DNA of 52,122 bases from SAR116 cluster bacterium AG-321-K23 (GCA_003284565.1 QBXO01000011.1:1-52122), one strand, 5' to 3'. Positions 34,152 through 43,165 are shown, numbered from the stretch's first letter. The notes: a model not told the origin generated them from the sequence alone. Program-made: numbers and translations.

Positions 34152-34943
34152 ATGAATAATAATTCATCAAATTCTCTTTTAAGTTACAGCTTAAAAATAT
34201 TTCTATTTTTGATACTTATATTTACAACAAAAATATCTTTAGGTGCAGGTGAAAAAATAAGTTACCCACAACTTAATTGGTCGTTTTCTGGTATACTAGG
34301 AACTTTTGATAGAGCTTCACAACAAAGGGGACTCCAAGTTTATAAAGAAGTTTGCTCAGGATGCCATGGAATGAGACTCTTAGCTTACAGAAATTTAAAG
34401 TCAATTGGTTACAATGATGACGAAATAAAAGCATTTGCTGCTGAGAATAGCGTAAATACTATTAATGATGATGGTGAAATTGTTGAGAGGGCAGCAAGGC
34501 CAAGCGATAAATTTGTATCACCTTATCCCAATGATAAAGCAGCAAGAGCTGCTAATGGTGGTGCATATCCTCCAGATTTATCCCTAATTGTAAAAGCTAG
34601 GCCTGATGGTGCAAATTATTTACATGCACTCTTAACAGGCTATGTAGATGCACCTGCTGAAAAAAAAGTTCCTGATGGCATGTATTATAATAAATATTAT
34701 TCTGGAAACTTAATTGGGATGCCTCAACCCCTCTATGATGATGGAGTTGAATATGCAGATGGTACTAAAGCAACTCCTGATCAAATGGCAAAAGATGTTA
34801 CAGCATTTCTAGCATGGGCTTCTGAGCCTGAAATGGAAGAAAGAAAGCAACTTGGGATAACGGTAATTCTATTTTTGCTTGTACTTACTACATTGTCTTA
34901 TTTTGCAATGAAGCAAATATGGGCTCCGGTAAAAAACAGGTAA
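34152..34943 (+). CDS. petC: Ubiquinol-cytochrome c reductase, cytochrome c1 subunit
   Basis: A 263-residue cytochrome c1 with an N-terminal signal peptide (ending near SLGA), the haem c motif CSGCHGMRL (about residues 68-76), a probable axial Met in LIGMPQPLYDDGV, and a C-terminal membrane anchor (VILFLLVLTTLSYFAM). It carries electrons from the Rieske protein to soluble cytochrome c. The ATG follows the petB TAG directly, with GGGAG upstream. It ends one base from the convergent dienelactone hydrolase gene, so any terminator lies in that gene. Confidence 0.97.
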   Translation: MNNNSSNSLLSYSLKIFLFLILIFTTKISLGAGEKISYPQLNWSFSGILGTFDRASQQRGLQVYKEVCSGCHGMRLLAYRNLKSIGYNDDEIKAFAAENSVNTINDDGEIVERAARPSDKFVSPYPNDKAARAANGGAYPPDLSLIVKARPDGANYLHALLTGYVDAPAEKKVPDGMYYNKYYSGNLIGMPQPLYDDGVEYADGTKATPDQMAKDVTAFLAWASEPEMEERKQLGITVILFLLVLTTLSYFAMKQIWAPVKNR

Positions 34944-34944
34944 T

Positions 34945-35610
34945 TCAATCTAAGTTTTTTTCAAGAAATTTTAATGTTCTATCGAGCGCAATATTTGCAC
35001 ATTTCTTATTAAATTGGCTTCTATGATCACAATTAAAGCCATGGTCAGCAGGATACGTATATGTAAAAACCTCAGGTCTTGTTTTTTCAAAAATTTTAAC
35101 CTCATTTATTGGTATACCCTTATCAAGTTCCCCAAAATGAGTTAAAATATTACAATTTGGTTTTAAATTTTTAAGTTTTGGAATGTCTCCACCATAGTAG
35201 CAAACAGAAGCTGAGAGATTAGGAGCCTCACATCCAATTTTCCAGGACAAAGATCCACCCCAACAATATCCTATTACTCCTACTTTTCCAGCTGAAGATA
35301 CCACGGATATACTAGCCTCTATATCTTTTAGGGCGTCCTTATCACACAACTCTTTTAGTTTTCTTCCTTTAGATATACCTGTTTCATCATAATTTAAGGT
35401 TACATTTTTTTCAATTCTGTCAAACAATGAAGGTGCAATACATAAATAACCTTTGCTAGCATATAAGTCTGTTACTTCTTTAATATGTGAGTTTACACCA
35501 AAAATTTCTTGTATAATTACAATTCCTGCTTTTGGTTTTCCAGAAGGTTGAGAAATATAAGCTGAAAATTGATGATTATCCTTTGCTTTAATTTTTAATA
35601 GCTCATGCAT
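34945..35610 (-). CDS. Dienelactone hydrolase family protein
   Basis: A 221-residue alpha/beta hydrolase of the dienelactone hydrolase family. Nucleophile Cys116 lies in GYCWGG, the acid is Asp163 in GELDKG, and the base is His190 in ADHGF; Glu35 in QEIFG matches the switch residue that activates the cysteine. The original enzyme opens dienelactone in chlorocatechol breakdown, but most members have unknown substrates. I take the ATG at 35610, since GGAG lies seven bases upstream; the frame is open to 35631, which would overlap ychF. Confidence 0.92.
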   Translation of the reverse strand: MHELLKIKAKDNHQFSAYISQPSGKPKAGIVIIQEIFGVNSHIKEVTDLYASKGYLCIAPSLFDRIEKNVTLNYDETGISKGRKLKELCDKDALKDIEASISVVSSAGKVGVIGYCWGGSLSWKIGCEAPNLSASVCYYGGDIPKLKNLKPNCNILTHFGELDKGIPINEVKIFEKTRPEVFTYTYPADHGFNCDHRSQFNKKCANIALDRTLKFLEKNLD

Positions 35611-35623
35611 AATTAAGCTCCAA

Positions 35624-36721
35624 TTAAACATTAAATCTAAAATGAAACACGTCTCCGTCTTTAACTATATAATCTGCACCTTCAACTCTCATACGTCCAG
35701 CATCTTTTACGGCTTGTTCGCTTTTGAAATTTAAATAATCATTATAAGATATAGTTTCAGCTCGAATAAATCCTTTTTGAAAATCTGTATGAATTATACC
35801 TGCGGCTTCTGGGGCCGTTGATTTATTTTTAATTGTCCATGCTCTAGTTTCTTTTGGACCAACTGTAAAAAAAGTTATTAGATCAAGTAAGTTAAAACCA
35901 GTTCTGATAAGTCTATTAAGCCCAGACTCATGTAAATTTAAATCTTTTAGAAATTCTTTTTTTTCACTTTCGTCCAACATTGCAATTTCAGATTCTATCG
36001 AACCTGAAATTATTATTGCATCACAATTCTCAGATTTAGCCTTATCAAATATATTTTTAGTAAAATCATTTCCGTTGGAGGCGTCATCTTCATTAACATT
36101 ACAAGCATAGAGAATTGGCTTTGATGTAAGTAAATTAAAAGTTTTAATTTTTTTTATTTCTTCGTCTGATAAATCAATTAGACGAATTGGTACACCATCG
36201 GATAAAAATTTAGATAAATTTTTCATGAGTTCTAAATCATTCTTAGTATTGATGTCATTAGACCTGGCTTTTTTAGATAAATTTTGATTTTGACGTTCCA
36301 AACTTTCTAAATCAGCCAACATCAGTTCAGTATCAATAATTTCAGAATCTCTCAAAGGATTTATACTATTATTTACATGTGTTATGTCAGAATTTTCGAA
36401 GCATCTAACCACATGTATAATTGCATCAACCTCTCTTATATGGGATAAAAATTTATTTCCTAAACCTTCTCCTTTACTTGCACCACTTACAAGCCCAGCA
36501 ATATCTACAAATTGCATCTGTGCTGGAATAACTTTTTTAGATTTAGCCAACCTTGATAGTGAAGTTAATCTTTTATCAGGAACAGATACAACACCAGAGT
36601 TAGGTTCTATTGTGCAAAAAGGATAGTTTGCAGCCTCTGCTGATGACGTTTCTGTGAGAGCGTTGAATAAGGTTGACTTTCCTACATTTGGCAAGCCTAC
36701 AATTCCACATTTAAACCCCAT
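35624..36721 (-). CDS. ychF: Redox-regulated ATPase YchF (Obg-like P-loop protein)
   Basis: A 365-residue YchF. The P-loop is GLPNVGKST (8-16), followed by YPFCTIEPN, DIAGLV, and NVNE at the base-recognition position, where Glu replaces Asp as in the ATP-preferring YchF group. A coiled-coil insert lies near residues 130-165, and the C-terminal TGS domain covers about residues 280-365 (FFTVGPKETRAWTI, GRMRVEGADYIVKDGD). It binds ribosomes and affects stress resistance. It follows pth by eight bases in the prs-rplY-pth-ychF order. Confidence 0.97.
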   Translation of the reverse strand: MGFKCGIVGLPNVGKSTLFNALTETSSAEAANYPFCTIEPNSGVVSVPDKRLTSLSRLAKSKKVIPAQMQFVDIAGLVSGASKGEGLGNKFLSHIREVDAIIHVVRCFENSDITHVNNSINPLRDSEIIDTELMLADLESLERQNQNLSKKARSNDINTKNDLELMKNLSKFLSDGVPIRLIDLSDEEIKKIKTFNLLTSKPILYACNVNEDDASNGNDFTKNIFDKAKSENCDAIIISGSIESEIAMLDESEKKEFLKDLNLHESGLNRLIRTGFNLLDLITFFTVGPKETRAWTIKNKSTAPEAAGIIHTDFQKGFIRAETISYNDYLNFKSEQAVKDAGRMRVEGADYIVKDGDVFHFRFNV

Positions 36722-36729
36722 TTGTTCAC

Positions 36730-37302
36730 CTATACATTTTTATCATAAAAATCACTCTGATTCATAATTAAGGACACAACCATATCTGAAACATCAAAAA
36801 TTGTTTTATCTAGCCATTGTTTTTTTTCATCAGACGTGAAATCAGAAAGAACCCAATTTGATATATTTTCATAAGCATTTTCTTGAAATATTTTTGACGG
36901 CCGTGAAACTCCAACTCTAATTCTGTTATAGTTTTTACCAATATGACTATCTATACTCTTCAGACCATTGTGGCCATTATGGCCACCACCGTTTTTGACT
37001 TTGACAAGACCTTGGTTTAGATCTATTTCATCATGTATTACATAGATGTTATTTATATTAATATTGTAGAAGTCTTTAATTTCTTTTAAAGCTAAACCTG
37101 AATTATTCATGTATGTTGTTGGTTTAAGTAAAAACAGAATATTTCTGTTCAATTCTGATTTAGAAAATTCAGATTTAAATTTTTTAGTATAATCAGGAAA
37201 ATTATATACATCTCTAATATTGTCTATAATTTTATACCCAATGTTATGTCTGTTATTTTTATAAAATTTTCCAGGATTTCCTAAACCAGCTATTAAAAAC
37301 AT
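36730..37302 (-). CDS. pth: Peptidyl-tRNA hydrolase
   Basis: A 190-residue Pth, which releases peptides from prematurely dropped peptidyl-tRNA. The start GLGNPGKFYKNNRHNIGY contains the catalytic His, and KPTTYMNNSG, HDEIDLNQG and GGGHNGHNGLKSI follow as expected. The ribosome site is poor, and a small hairpin (37309-37328) sits just before the ATG. It lies 35 bases after rplY, as in many bacteria. Confidence 0.97.
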   Translation of the reverse strand: MFLIAGLGNPGKFYKNNRHNIGYKIIDNIRDVYNFPDYTKKFKSEFSKSELNRNILFLLKPTTYMNNSGLALKEIKDFYNININNIYVIHDEIDLNQGLVKVKNGGGHNGHNGLKSIDSHIGKNYNRIRVGVSRPSKIFQENAYENISNWVLSDFTSDEKKQWLDKTIFDVSDMVVSLIMNQSDFYDKNV

Positions 37303-37308
37303 TTCAAG

Positions 37309-37328
37309 AGTAAAAACTTGCTTTTACT
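37309..37328 (-). promoter_or_regulatory. Small hairpin upstream of pth
   Basis: In the direction of transcription AGTAAAA (37328-37322) pairs with TTTTACT (37315-37309) around a six-base loop, six bases before the pth ATG. It lies between rplY and pth where no good ribosome site is seen and could modulate pth translation. Chance pairing in AT-rich DNA is possible. Confidence 0.3.
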
Positions 37329-37337
37329 AATAAAGTT

Positions 37338-37988
37338 TTAATTATCATTTTCATCCTTCTTGGCATCATCATCTGCTTCAACGTTTGTCTCGGTTTCTTC
37401 TTCTTCATCAGAATCACCTAAACCACCTCTTGGAGCAGCAATAGTAGCCACGGTAAAATCTCTATCTGTTATAGTTGGTGTACAACCTTCAGGAAGTTCA
37501 ATTGCACTAATATGAATTGTGTGTCCAACATTAAGACCTTCTAAATCCACTGTAATTTTTTCAGGAATAGATATTGCAGGACAGTTCAATTCTACCTGAG
37601 ACCTGACTACATTAAGTACACCACCTAATTTCAATCCAGTACATTTGTCTTCATTTAAGAACTCAACGTTAATGCCGACAGCAACTGTAGCATTTTCTGT
37701 AACCCTAAGAAAGTCAACATGCTCAGCTTCTTCTGACACTGGATGTTGTTGAATATCACGAGGTAATACGAAATGTGTTTCGTTATTAACTTCAATATTC
37801 ATTAATTGACTAAATATACCAGGCTTATGCATTAACTGACGCCATTTGTTGGCATCTAGTGTTACGGGGATTGGTGATTGTTTATTACCATATATAACTG
37901 CAGGAACTAAACCTGCACGCCTAGCTGCTCTGGCAGACCCCTTACCAACCTGACTGCGAGCTTCAGCTTTAAAATCAATAGTTTGCAT
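37338..37988 (-). CDS. rplY: 50S ribosomal protein L25/general stress protein Ctc
   Basis: A 216-residue long-form L25. The N-terminal 5S-rRNA-binding domain (KGSARAARRAGLVPAVIYG) is joined to the Ctc/TL5 beta domain (VDFLRVTENATVAVGINVEF, then PEKITVDLEGLNVGHTIHISAIEL). A very acidic tail (from about residue 190, rich in Glu and Asp) ends the protein, common in this class. AGGAG precedes the ATG and is immediately preceded by a terminator-like hairpin. The gene lies between prs and pth. Confidence 0.97.
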   Translation of the reverse strand: MQTIDFKAEARSQVGKGSARAARRAGLVPAVIYGNKQSPIPVTLDANKWRQLMHKPGIFSQLMNIEVNNETHFVLPRDIQQHPVSEEAEHVDFLRVTENATVAVGINVEFLNEDKCTGLKLGGVLNVVRSQVELNCPAISIPEKITVDLEGLNVGHTIHISAIELPEGCTPTITDRDFTVATIAAPRGGLGDSDEEEETETNVEADDDAKKDENDN

Positions 37989-38001
37989 TCATTTTCTCCT
38001 T

Positions 38002-38033
38002 AAAAAACTCTTTTACCTCCAGGGGTGTAAAAG
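38002..38033 (-). terminator. Terminator/attenuator between prs and rplY
   Basis: Reading leftward, CTTTTAC (38033-38027) pairs with GTAAAAG (38016-38010); inner C-G pairs can extend the stem past one mismatch. AG and six Ts (38007-38002) follow. This has the shape of an intrinsic terminator for prs, yet the T-run is one base from the rplY ribosome site (AGGAG), so some transcripts may read through or the structure may regulate rplY. Confidence 0.65.
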
Positions 38034-38086
38034 AATAGGAAATACATAACCTTTTAATTCAAAAAATTAAAGTAAATAATGTAAAT

Positions 38087-39019
38087 TTATTCAAAAAGGC
38101 TAGAAACAGATTGTTCCATATGAACTCTACGAATGGCCTCACCAATTATAGGAGCAATAGAGATTTGCCTTATATTACTGGACATATTCACTGCTTCAGT
38201 AGCTTTTATTGAGTTCGTGGTTACAAGAGAGCTCAAAGGGGAATTAGATATATTACTTACTGCAGAACCAGAGAGAACACCATGAGTAACATATGCGTCT
38301 ACACTAATTGCACCTTCATTTATAAGTGCTTGAGCGGCGTTGCATATTGTTCCTCCTGAGTCAATTATGTCATCTACTATTATGCAGTGATGGTCAGACA
38401 CATCACCAATAATATTCATAACTTCAGATGATCCAGCTTTTTCCCTTCTTTTATCAATTATCGCTAAATTAGCATTAATTCGCCGTGCATAAGCCCTTGC
38501 TCTAACAACTCCACCTACATCTGGTGAGACTATAACTACAGGTTTGTTCTTATATTTTTGTTCGATATCTTTTACGAACACTGGTGCTGCAAATAAATTA
38601 TCAGTAGGTATATCAAAAAACCCTTGTATTTGGCCTGCATGAAGATCCATCGTAAGAATTCTATCAGCACCTGCTTTAGTTATTAGGTTGGCAACTAATT
38701 TTGCAGAAATAGGTGTTCTTGGACCAGATTTTCTATCCTGCCTAGCATATCCATAGTAGGGAATAACAGCTGTAATTCTCCTTGCACTTGCTCTTCTAAG
38801 TGCATCTAAAGAAACTAGTAATTCCATTAAATTGTCATTTGCAGGGTAAGAAGTAGATTGTATAACGAACATATCCTCACCTCTAACATTTTCTTGAACT
38901 TCAACAAAAACTTCCATATCTGAGAATCTTTTAACCTCTGCTTTTACAAGTTTAGTATTAAGTGTTTTGGAGATACTTTCTGCTAAATTAATATTTGAAT
39001 TGCAAGACAGGATCTTCAT
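38087..39019 (-). CDS. prs: Ribose-phosphate pyrophosphokinase
   Basis: A 310-residue PRPP synthase, making PRPP from ribose 5-phosphate and ATP for nucleotide, His and Trp synthesis. Marks are [36 protein letters not shown], the catalytic flexible loop [11 protein letters not shown], and the PRPP-binding [16 protein letters not shown]-started frame reaches 39034, but GGGAAA lies before the ATG at 39019 and the protein then opens MKILSCNSN, as in relatives. It heads the prs-rplY-pth-ychF series. Confidence 0.97.
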   Translation of the reverse strand: MKILSCNSNINLAESISKTLNTKLVKAEVKRFSDMEVFVEVQENVRGEDMFVIQSTSYPANDNLMELLVSLDALRRASARRITAVIPYYGYARQDRKSGPRTPISAKLVANLITKAGADRILTMDLHAGQIQGFFDIPTDNLFAAPVFVKDIEQKYKNKPVVIVSPDVGGVVRARAYARRINANLAIIDKRREKAGSSEVMNIIGDVSDHHCIIVDDIIDSGGTICNAAQALINEGAISVDAYVTHGVLSGSAVSNISNSPLSSLVTTNSIKATEAVNMSSNIRQISIAPIIGEAIRRVHMEQSVSSLFE

Positions 39020-39096
39020 AAAATAATTTCCCAAGAATATTTATGCTATTTAATAGCAGTCTAGTTGAAGATATAGCAAGGAAAAATTATCTTAAT

Positions 39097-39162
39097 TTAT
39101 ATAAATAATAAAACGAATAAACCTAAAAACATAACTATCGAAAAAATTATTAAATGAGGCAT
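39097..39162 (-). CDS. Possible 21-residue single-helix membrane peptide
   Basis: An ATG one base after the stop codon of the upstream peptidoglycan-editing gene opens a 21-codon frame ending in TAA: MPHLIIFSIVMFLGLFVLLFI. Nearly all residues are hydrophobic, so the product would be a single membrane helix. There is no separate ribosome site; translation would depend on reinitiation after the upstream stop. It could simply be chance, since AT-rich DNA favours hydrophobic frames. Confidence 0.3.
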   Translation of the reverse strand: MPHLIIFSIVMFLGLFVLLFI

Positions 39163-39163
39163 T

Positions 39164-39949
39164 TTACTGACCAATCAAACCTATTACAGATATATGTCTC
39201 CCAGTTTTACCTTTTTTAGAGAAATTTATATGACTAGATTTTCTATGACTAAAGAACAAATTAGATTTTTCATAAGTGTTAATATTAATATCTCCAAAAT
39301 TATTAATTCCAGAATATTTTAAACTTTCTTTTATTAGCAAAGGTAAATCAAATAGATATTTATTATCGTTTACTTGAAACAAGATTAAATTATTTTTTTT
39401 GTAAAATTTTGTTTTTTTCACTATTAATGCTACATCTTTTTTAATTTCATAAGATTCTTTATGTATTGTAGGTCCTATTATAGAAATAATATTATTCCTT
39501 TTTGCCCCTAAACTTTCCATTTTAGAAACTGTAGTTTCTATAATACCATTTATAGATCCTCGCCAACCAGCATGACAAGCACCAATTATTTTTGAGATTT
39601 TATCATAAAATAAAATTGGTGCACAATCAGCACCTAAGATAGATAAACCAATACCTTTTAATTTTGTAACTAGCCCATCTGCTTTAACATCATTAATTTG
39701 ATCATTTTTGCTTTTAACCACAAAAACGCTAGATGAGTGTATTTGATTTAATTTTATTAATTTTTCTAACTTTAATTCATTACAAACTAATATTAAGTTT
39801 TTTTTAACATCATTCTCATTATCCTCAACATTAACGCTACAATTTAGTGAATTGTATGGCGATTTTGAGTAACCGCCTTTTCTAGTAAAAAATCCATATG
39901 TGAGATCATTAAAATTTAATTTTGGATGGAGTATTTTTTTAATAGTCAT
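39164..39949 (-). CDS. pgeF: Peptidoglycan editing factor PgeF (YfiH, multicopper-oxidase-like domain)
   Basis: A 261-residue YfiH/DUF152 protein. Visible metal-site segments are GFFTRKGGYS at the start, NQIHSSSVFV, ADGLVT, GADCAPILFYD and GACHAGWRGSINGI, with the conserved Cys and His residues. Members remove wrongly incorporated L-serine from peptidoglycan precursors or have purine-nucleoside phosphorylase activity; older annotation is polyphenol oxidase. It lies 32 bases downstream of lgt, a usual pairing in alphaproteobacteria (often with a methyltransferase between them, missing here). Confidence 0.92.
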   Translation of the reverse strand: MTIKKILHPKLNFNDLTYGFFTRKGGYSKSPYNSLNCSVNVEDNENDVKKNLILVCNELKLEKLIKLNQIHSSSVFVVKSKNDQINDVKADGLVTKLKGIGLSILGADCAPILFYDKISKIIGACHAGWRGSINGIIETTVSKMESLGAKRNNIISIIGPTIHKESYEIKKDVALIVKKTKFYKKNNLILFQVNDNKYLFDLPLLIKESLKYSGINNFGDININTYEKSNLFFSHRKSSHINFSKKGKTGRHISVIGLIGQ

Positions 39950-39981
39950 TATTAATGTTTTAATACACAGTTACATTGAAA

Positions 39982-40776
39982 CTAACAGTTAATTTTTTTA
40001 TTATAAAAAAAAATGATGAAATATAAACCACAAACTATCATAGGTAAGGATAAAACCTGCCCCATTGAAAAATTAAAATAAATTAATCCAATGTGTTCAT
40101 CAGGCTCTCTAAAATACTCTATAAAAAACCTAAAAATTCCATATAAAAATATAAATGATGAAGTTAGAAATCCTTTTTTTTCAAAAAAATGTGATTTGTT
40201 CATAAAAAAAATCATTATACAAAATAATACAAATCCTTCAAAAAAAGCCTCATATAATTGACTAGGGTGTCTTGGGAAGTTTCCACCATTTGGAAATATA
40301 ATTCCAAAATGATGATTGGTTACCCTTCCATAAAGTTCTCCATTTATAAAATTTGCTATTCTTCCAAAAAAAAGTCCAATCGGAGAAACTATCGAAATAA
40401 GGTCAGAGAAAATTACAATTGGAATTTTTTGAGTTTTACTTGAATGGATAATAGCCAATATAACACCTATAAATCCTCCATGAAACGACATACCCCCATT
40501 CCATATTTTAAAAATTTCTATTAAATTGTTAAAATAATATTCAGGATTATAGAAAATTACATAACCTAACCTTCCACCTAGTATAATGCCTATCATACAG
40601 TTACTAATTAAGTCACTTATTATTTTATTACTAATTTTAATATTTTTTATTTTTATGATTTTTAATAATAAATACCAACTAGATAAAATCCCTACAATAT
40701 AAGAAATTGCATACCAACTAATTTTGATAACCCCTAAATCTAAAGCTATTGGATTAATATTTGGAAATTGAAACAT
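39982..40776 (-). CDS. lgt: Prolipoprotein diacylglyceryl transferase
   Basis: A 264-residue inner-membrane enzyme with about seven helices, which transfers diacylglycerol from phosphatidylglycerol to the lipobox Cys of prolipoproteins. Marks are ILGGRLGYVIFYNPEYY, the WNGGMSFHGGFIG loop with essential His, the GLFFGRIANFINGELYGR signature, and RHPSQLYEAFFEG. The frame extends to 40893, adding 39 residues that would overlap the divergent UbiK gene; I use 40776, where FQFPNINPIALDLG matches the family start. The ribosome site there is weak. Confidence 0.95.
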   Translation of the reverse strand: MFQFPNINPIALDLGVIKISWYAISYIVGILSSWYLLLKIIKIKNIKISNKIISDLISNCMIGIILGGRLGYVIFYNPEYYFNNLIEIFKIWNGGMSFHGGFIGVILAIIHSSKTQKIPIVIFSDLISIVSPIGLFFGRIANFINGELYGRVTNHHFGIIFPNGGNFPRHPSQLYEAFFEGFVLFCIMIFFMNKSHFFEKKGFLTSSFIFLYGIFRFFIEYFREPDEHIGLIYFNFSMGQVLSLPMIVCGLYFIIFFYNKKINC

Positions 40777-40856
40777 ACTTATAATTTTAATATAATTATA
40801 ACAAATTGTAAAAAATATCTTATGATAGGTGAGATTTGATATTTTAAGGAAAATTA

Positions 40857-41120
40857 ATGAAAAAAAGTAAAATTTTTTTAAAAGATTCAGCATCTATTAT
40901 TTCTGGTGCATTATCAACTTTTGCTGATTTAAAAAATGAAATTGACAATATTATAAAAAGTAGATTTGAAAAATTTATTAACTCTCAAGGGATTGTGAAT
41001 CGTGAGGATTTTGAAGCATTAGTCGATAGACATGAAAAACTTAATTCTGAATTTATTTTATTAAAAACAAAATTAGAGAATAAGGATAAGAAAAAAGTAA
41101 TTACTAAAAAGAAAAATTAA
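40857..41120 (+). CDS. ubiK: UbiK / BMFP-domain accessory factor
   Basis: An 87-residue protein of the UbiK (YqiC, BMFP) family: a helical N-terminal amphipathic segment (SASIISGALSTFADLKNEID), then VNREDFEALVDRHEKLNSE and a coiled coil with a Lys-rich tail. UbiK assists ubiquinone synthesis in the cytosolic lipid-binding Ubi complex and is trimeric. AAGGAAA precedes the ATG. It is divergent from lgt and heads a run with ybjN and proC, as in other alphaproteobacteria. Confidence 0.88.
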   Translation: MKKSKIFLKDSASIISGALSTFADLKNEIDNIIKSRFEKFINSQGIVNREDFEALVDRHEKLNSEFILLKTKLENKDKKKVITKKKN

Positions 41121-41194
41121 CTTTTAGTTTTAGATAATCAATATATGGTATATAGTTACTAGAAAAATAAAAATTCATACTATATATAGATAAT

Positions 41195-41683
41195 ATGACT
41201 GAAGAATTAAAAAAAATAATTTTTTCCCCTCTAATTTCAGATGTCTTTCAAAGAAATGATTGGATGTTAAATAATAATCCAAAAAATAATTATAATTATT
41301 ATTTTTTTGGAGAAATAGCCGACTATTATTTAAATATTTTTTACAACAAAGATAAAATTTATTTTCAATTTACTTTAAATATAGAAATCCCTAACAAAAA
41401 ATTAAATGATCTTCTAATTCTAATTAATATTGCAAATCAAAATTCTGAAGAAGGATTTTTTGTATTTGATTTTAAAGTTAACAAAATCAAATACAATTTA
41501 ATTTCGTCTGATATTGAAATAAAAGAAGGAAAAACCCTTCAAAATTTCTTAAAAATAAAACTATCTTTAACTCGAAATCTGTTTCAAAATTTTGTTTCAG
41601 GTGTTCATAATTTAGTATATGGAGAAAAAATTGACTATGCCTCATTAGAATTATTATTTTTAAATAATGAAGGCTATGCATGA
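41195..41683 (+). CDS. YbjN domain-containing protein
   Basis: A 162-residue protein of the YbjN-like fold: an alternating alpha/beta pattern with DYYLNIFYNKDKIYFQFTL, a helix (NKKLNDLLILINIANQNS), a beta strand (EEGFFVFDFKVNKIKYN) and the final helix (NLFQNFVSGVHNLVYGE). The fold resembles the secretion chaperones of type III systems, but its role in alphaproteobacteria is unknown. It sits between ubiK and proC, the usual place. Confidence 0.8.
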   Translation: MTEELKKIIFSPLISDVFQRNDWMLNNNPKNNYNYYFFGEIADYYLNIFYNKDKIYFQFTLNIEIPNKKLNDLLILINIANQNSEEGFFVFDFKVNKIKYNLISSDIEIKEGKTLQNFLKIKLSLTRNLFQNFVSGVHNLVYGEKIDYASLELLFLNNEGYA

Positions 41684-41723
41684 AAACTTCAAAATTAAAA
41701 AATCAGAATTAATTAGGGTTTGT

Positions 41724-42548
41724 ATGAAAAATGTACTTTTATTTGGTTATGGAAAGATGGGTTCATCTATTGCAAGAGGATGGATCCTTAAAAAACTAAA
41801 ATTTAATTTTTTTATAATTGAAAAAGAATCTTCTCTTAGAAAAAAAGCTAGAAAGGATGGTTTTAAAGCTTATGAAAATATCGATCTCTTAAATGAAGGA
41901 GAAAATTTAAATAATCCACATATTATTTTTCTTGCTGTTAAACCTCAACAGATGGAAAATACTATAAAGAAATTTTCTAGTTTTAATTTTACTAATCTTG
42001 TTTTTATATCAATTGCAGCCGGGCTGTCCTTCTCCTGGTTCAGGAAAAAAATTAATAAAGATATAAAAATAATAAGAGCAATGCCAAATTTGCCAGCTTC
42101 TATTGGATTTGGCGTAACTGGTTATTGTAAAAGTAAAAATCTAAGTAAAGAGGAAGATAAAGTTGTTTATGAATTGTTGTCTGCATTTAGTAAAACAATC
42201 TATTTAAATAATGAAAGTCTGATAGATAGTGTCACAGCGATATCTGGTTCTGGACCTGGTTATATTTTTTATCTAGTTGAGGTCCTATCTCAAATAGGCG
42301 TCGATCAAGGACTAACATTAAAAGACGCAAAAATTCTTGCTAGAGAAACTTTGATAGGATCTGCAAGGCTGATTGAATCTACTAATATTGATCCCAAAAC
42401 ACTTAAAGAGAACGTTACAAGTCCTGGTGGAACAACTGAAGCAGGGCTCTTATTACTTGAATCAAAAAAAAATGGACTATATCCTTTACTTAATTCAACC
42501 GTAAATAATGCTGTAAAAAGAGCTAAAGAATTAAATCTTGATAGATAA
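41724..42548 (+). CDS. proC: Pyrroline-5-carboxylate reductase
   Basis: A 274-residue ProC, reducing pyrroline-5-carboxylate to proline with NAD(P)H. The dinucleotide motif is LFGYGKMGSSIARGW. LAVKPQQM, IRAMPNLPASIGFGVTGY and the signature TAISGSGPGYIFYLVE follow; TSPGGTTEAGL is near the end. The frame is open from 41667, overlapping ybjN by 17 bases, but starting at 41724 gives the normal length and TAGGG lies five bases before the ATG. The ATG at 41676 is an alternative. Confidence 0.95.
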   Translation: MKNVLLFGYGKMGSSIARGWILKKLKFNFFIIEKESSLRKKARKDGFKAYENIDLLNEGENLNNPHIIFLAVKPQQMENTIKKFSSFNFTNLVFISIAAGLSFSWFRKKINKDIKIIRAMPNLPASIGFGVTGYCKSKNLSKEEDKVVYELLSAFSKTIYLNNESLIDSVTAISGSGPGYIFYLVEVLSQIGVDQGLTLKDAKILARETLIGSARLIESTNIDPKTLKENVTSPGGTTEAGLLLLESKKNGLYPLLNSTVNNAVKRAKELNLDR

Positions 42549-42556
42549 ATATACAT

Positions 42557-43165
42557 ATGAATTTAGATAATGAAAATTTAGAATGGAAATTATGCGAAGC
42601 GTATTTTTCAATTTTAGATAAAAATATGACATCACTAGTAAGTTTAGACCAACTTTCTTTGGAAGCTAAAATTTCTAAAGATGAAGTAGAGAAAATACTT
42701 TCAAATAATCCAACAGATTATAAAATATTTTTTTTAAAAATTCTTATTTCAAAACTTGATAGGGAAGTGTTGACTGAACTAAAAGCTGATATATTTGATG
42801 ATAATATTTCAACTAGTTATGACAAAATCTTAGAAGGCTTAATATTAAGATTTGAGAAATATGTGAAATATAAAGGATCATTTAAAATATTAAGTAAAAA
42901 CTCAAAACAAAAAATTAGAGTCTTTTTGAATGTTTTTAAAGAGAACTATAATTTTTCCTCTAATCTTTTAACTTTGATAGAAGATGAGCAAAATTGTGGA
43001 ATAAAAACTTTAAAATGTTTAGCTTTAAATGCAGTTTTTACAAAATGTCTTGATCTTTTTTTAAAAGATGAAAATAAAGATATGGAAGGAGTAATGAGGG
43101 ACTTAGATAAGTATTTAAGTGATGTAAAAGATTTAGGTATCTTTGTGGGAATTATAAAGGATTAA
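42557..43165 (+). CDS. Uncharacterised all-helical protein, possibly TetR- or COQ9-like
   Basis: A 202-residue protein that looks all-helical and charged. I do not recognise it with certainty. The N-terminal part (SLDQLSLEAKISKDEVEKIL) looks like the helix-turn-helix of TetR-type regulators, and the C-terminus like their helical ligand domain; the COQ9/RpsU-type domain of alphaproteobacteria has a similar shape and is linked with ubiquinone. Following ubiK and proC, both fit. It ends one base from the convergent histidine kinase gene. Confidence 0.5.
   Translation: MNLDNENLEWKLCEAYFSILDKNMTSLVSLDQLSLEAKISKDEVEKILSNNPTDYKIFFLKILISKLDREVLTELKADIFDDNISTSYDKILEGLILRFEKYVKYKGSFKILSKNSKQKIRVFLNVFKENYNFSSNLLTLIEDEQNCGIKTLKCLALNAVFTKCLDLFLKDENKDMEGVMRDLDKYLSDVKDLGIFVGIIKD

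Noticed and set aside
40777-40893. 39-residue N-terminal extension of Lgt
   Set aside because: It would overlap the divergent ubiK start and its ribosome site, and the family start matches residue 40.
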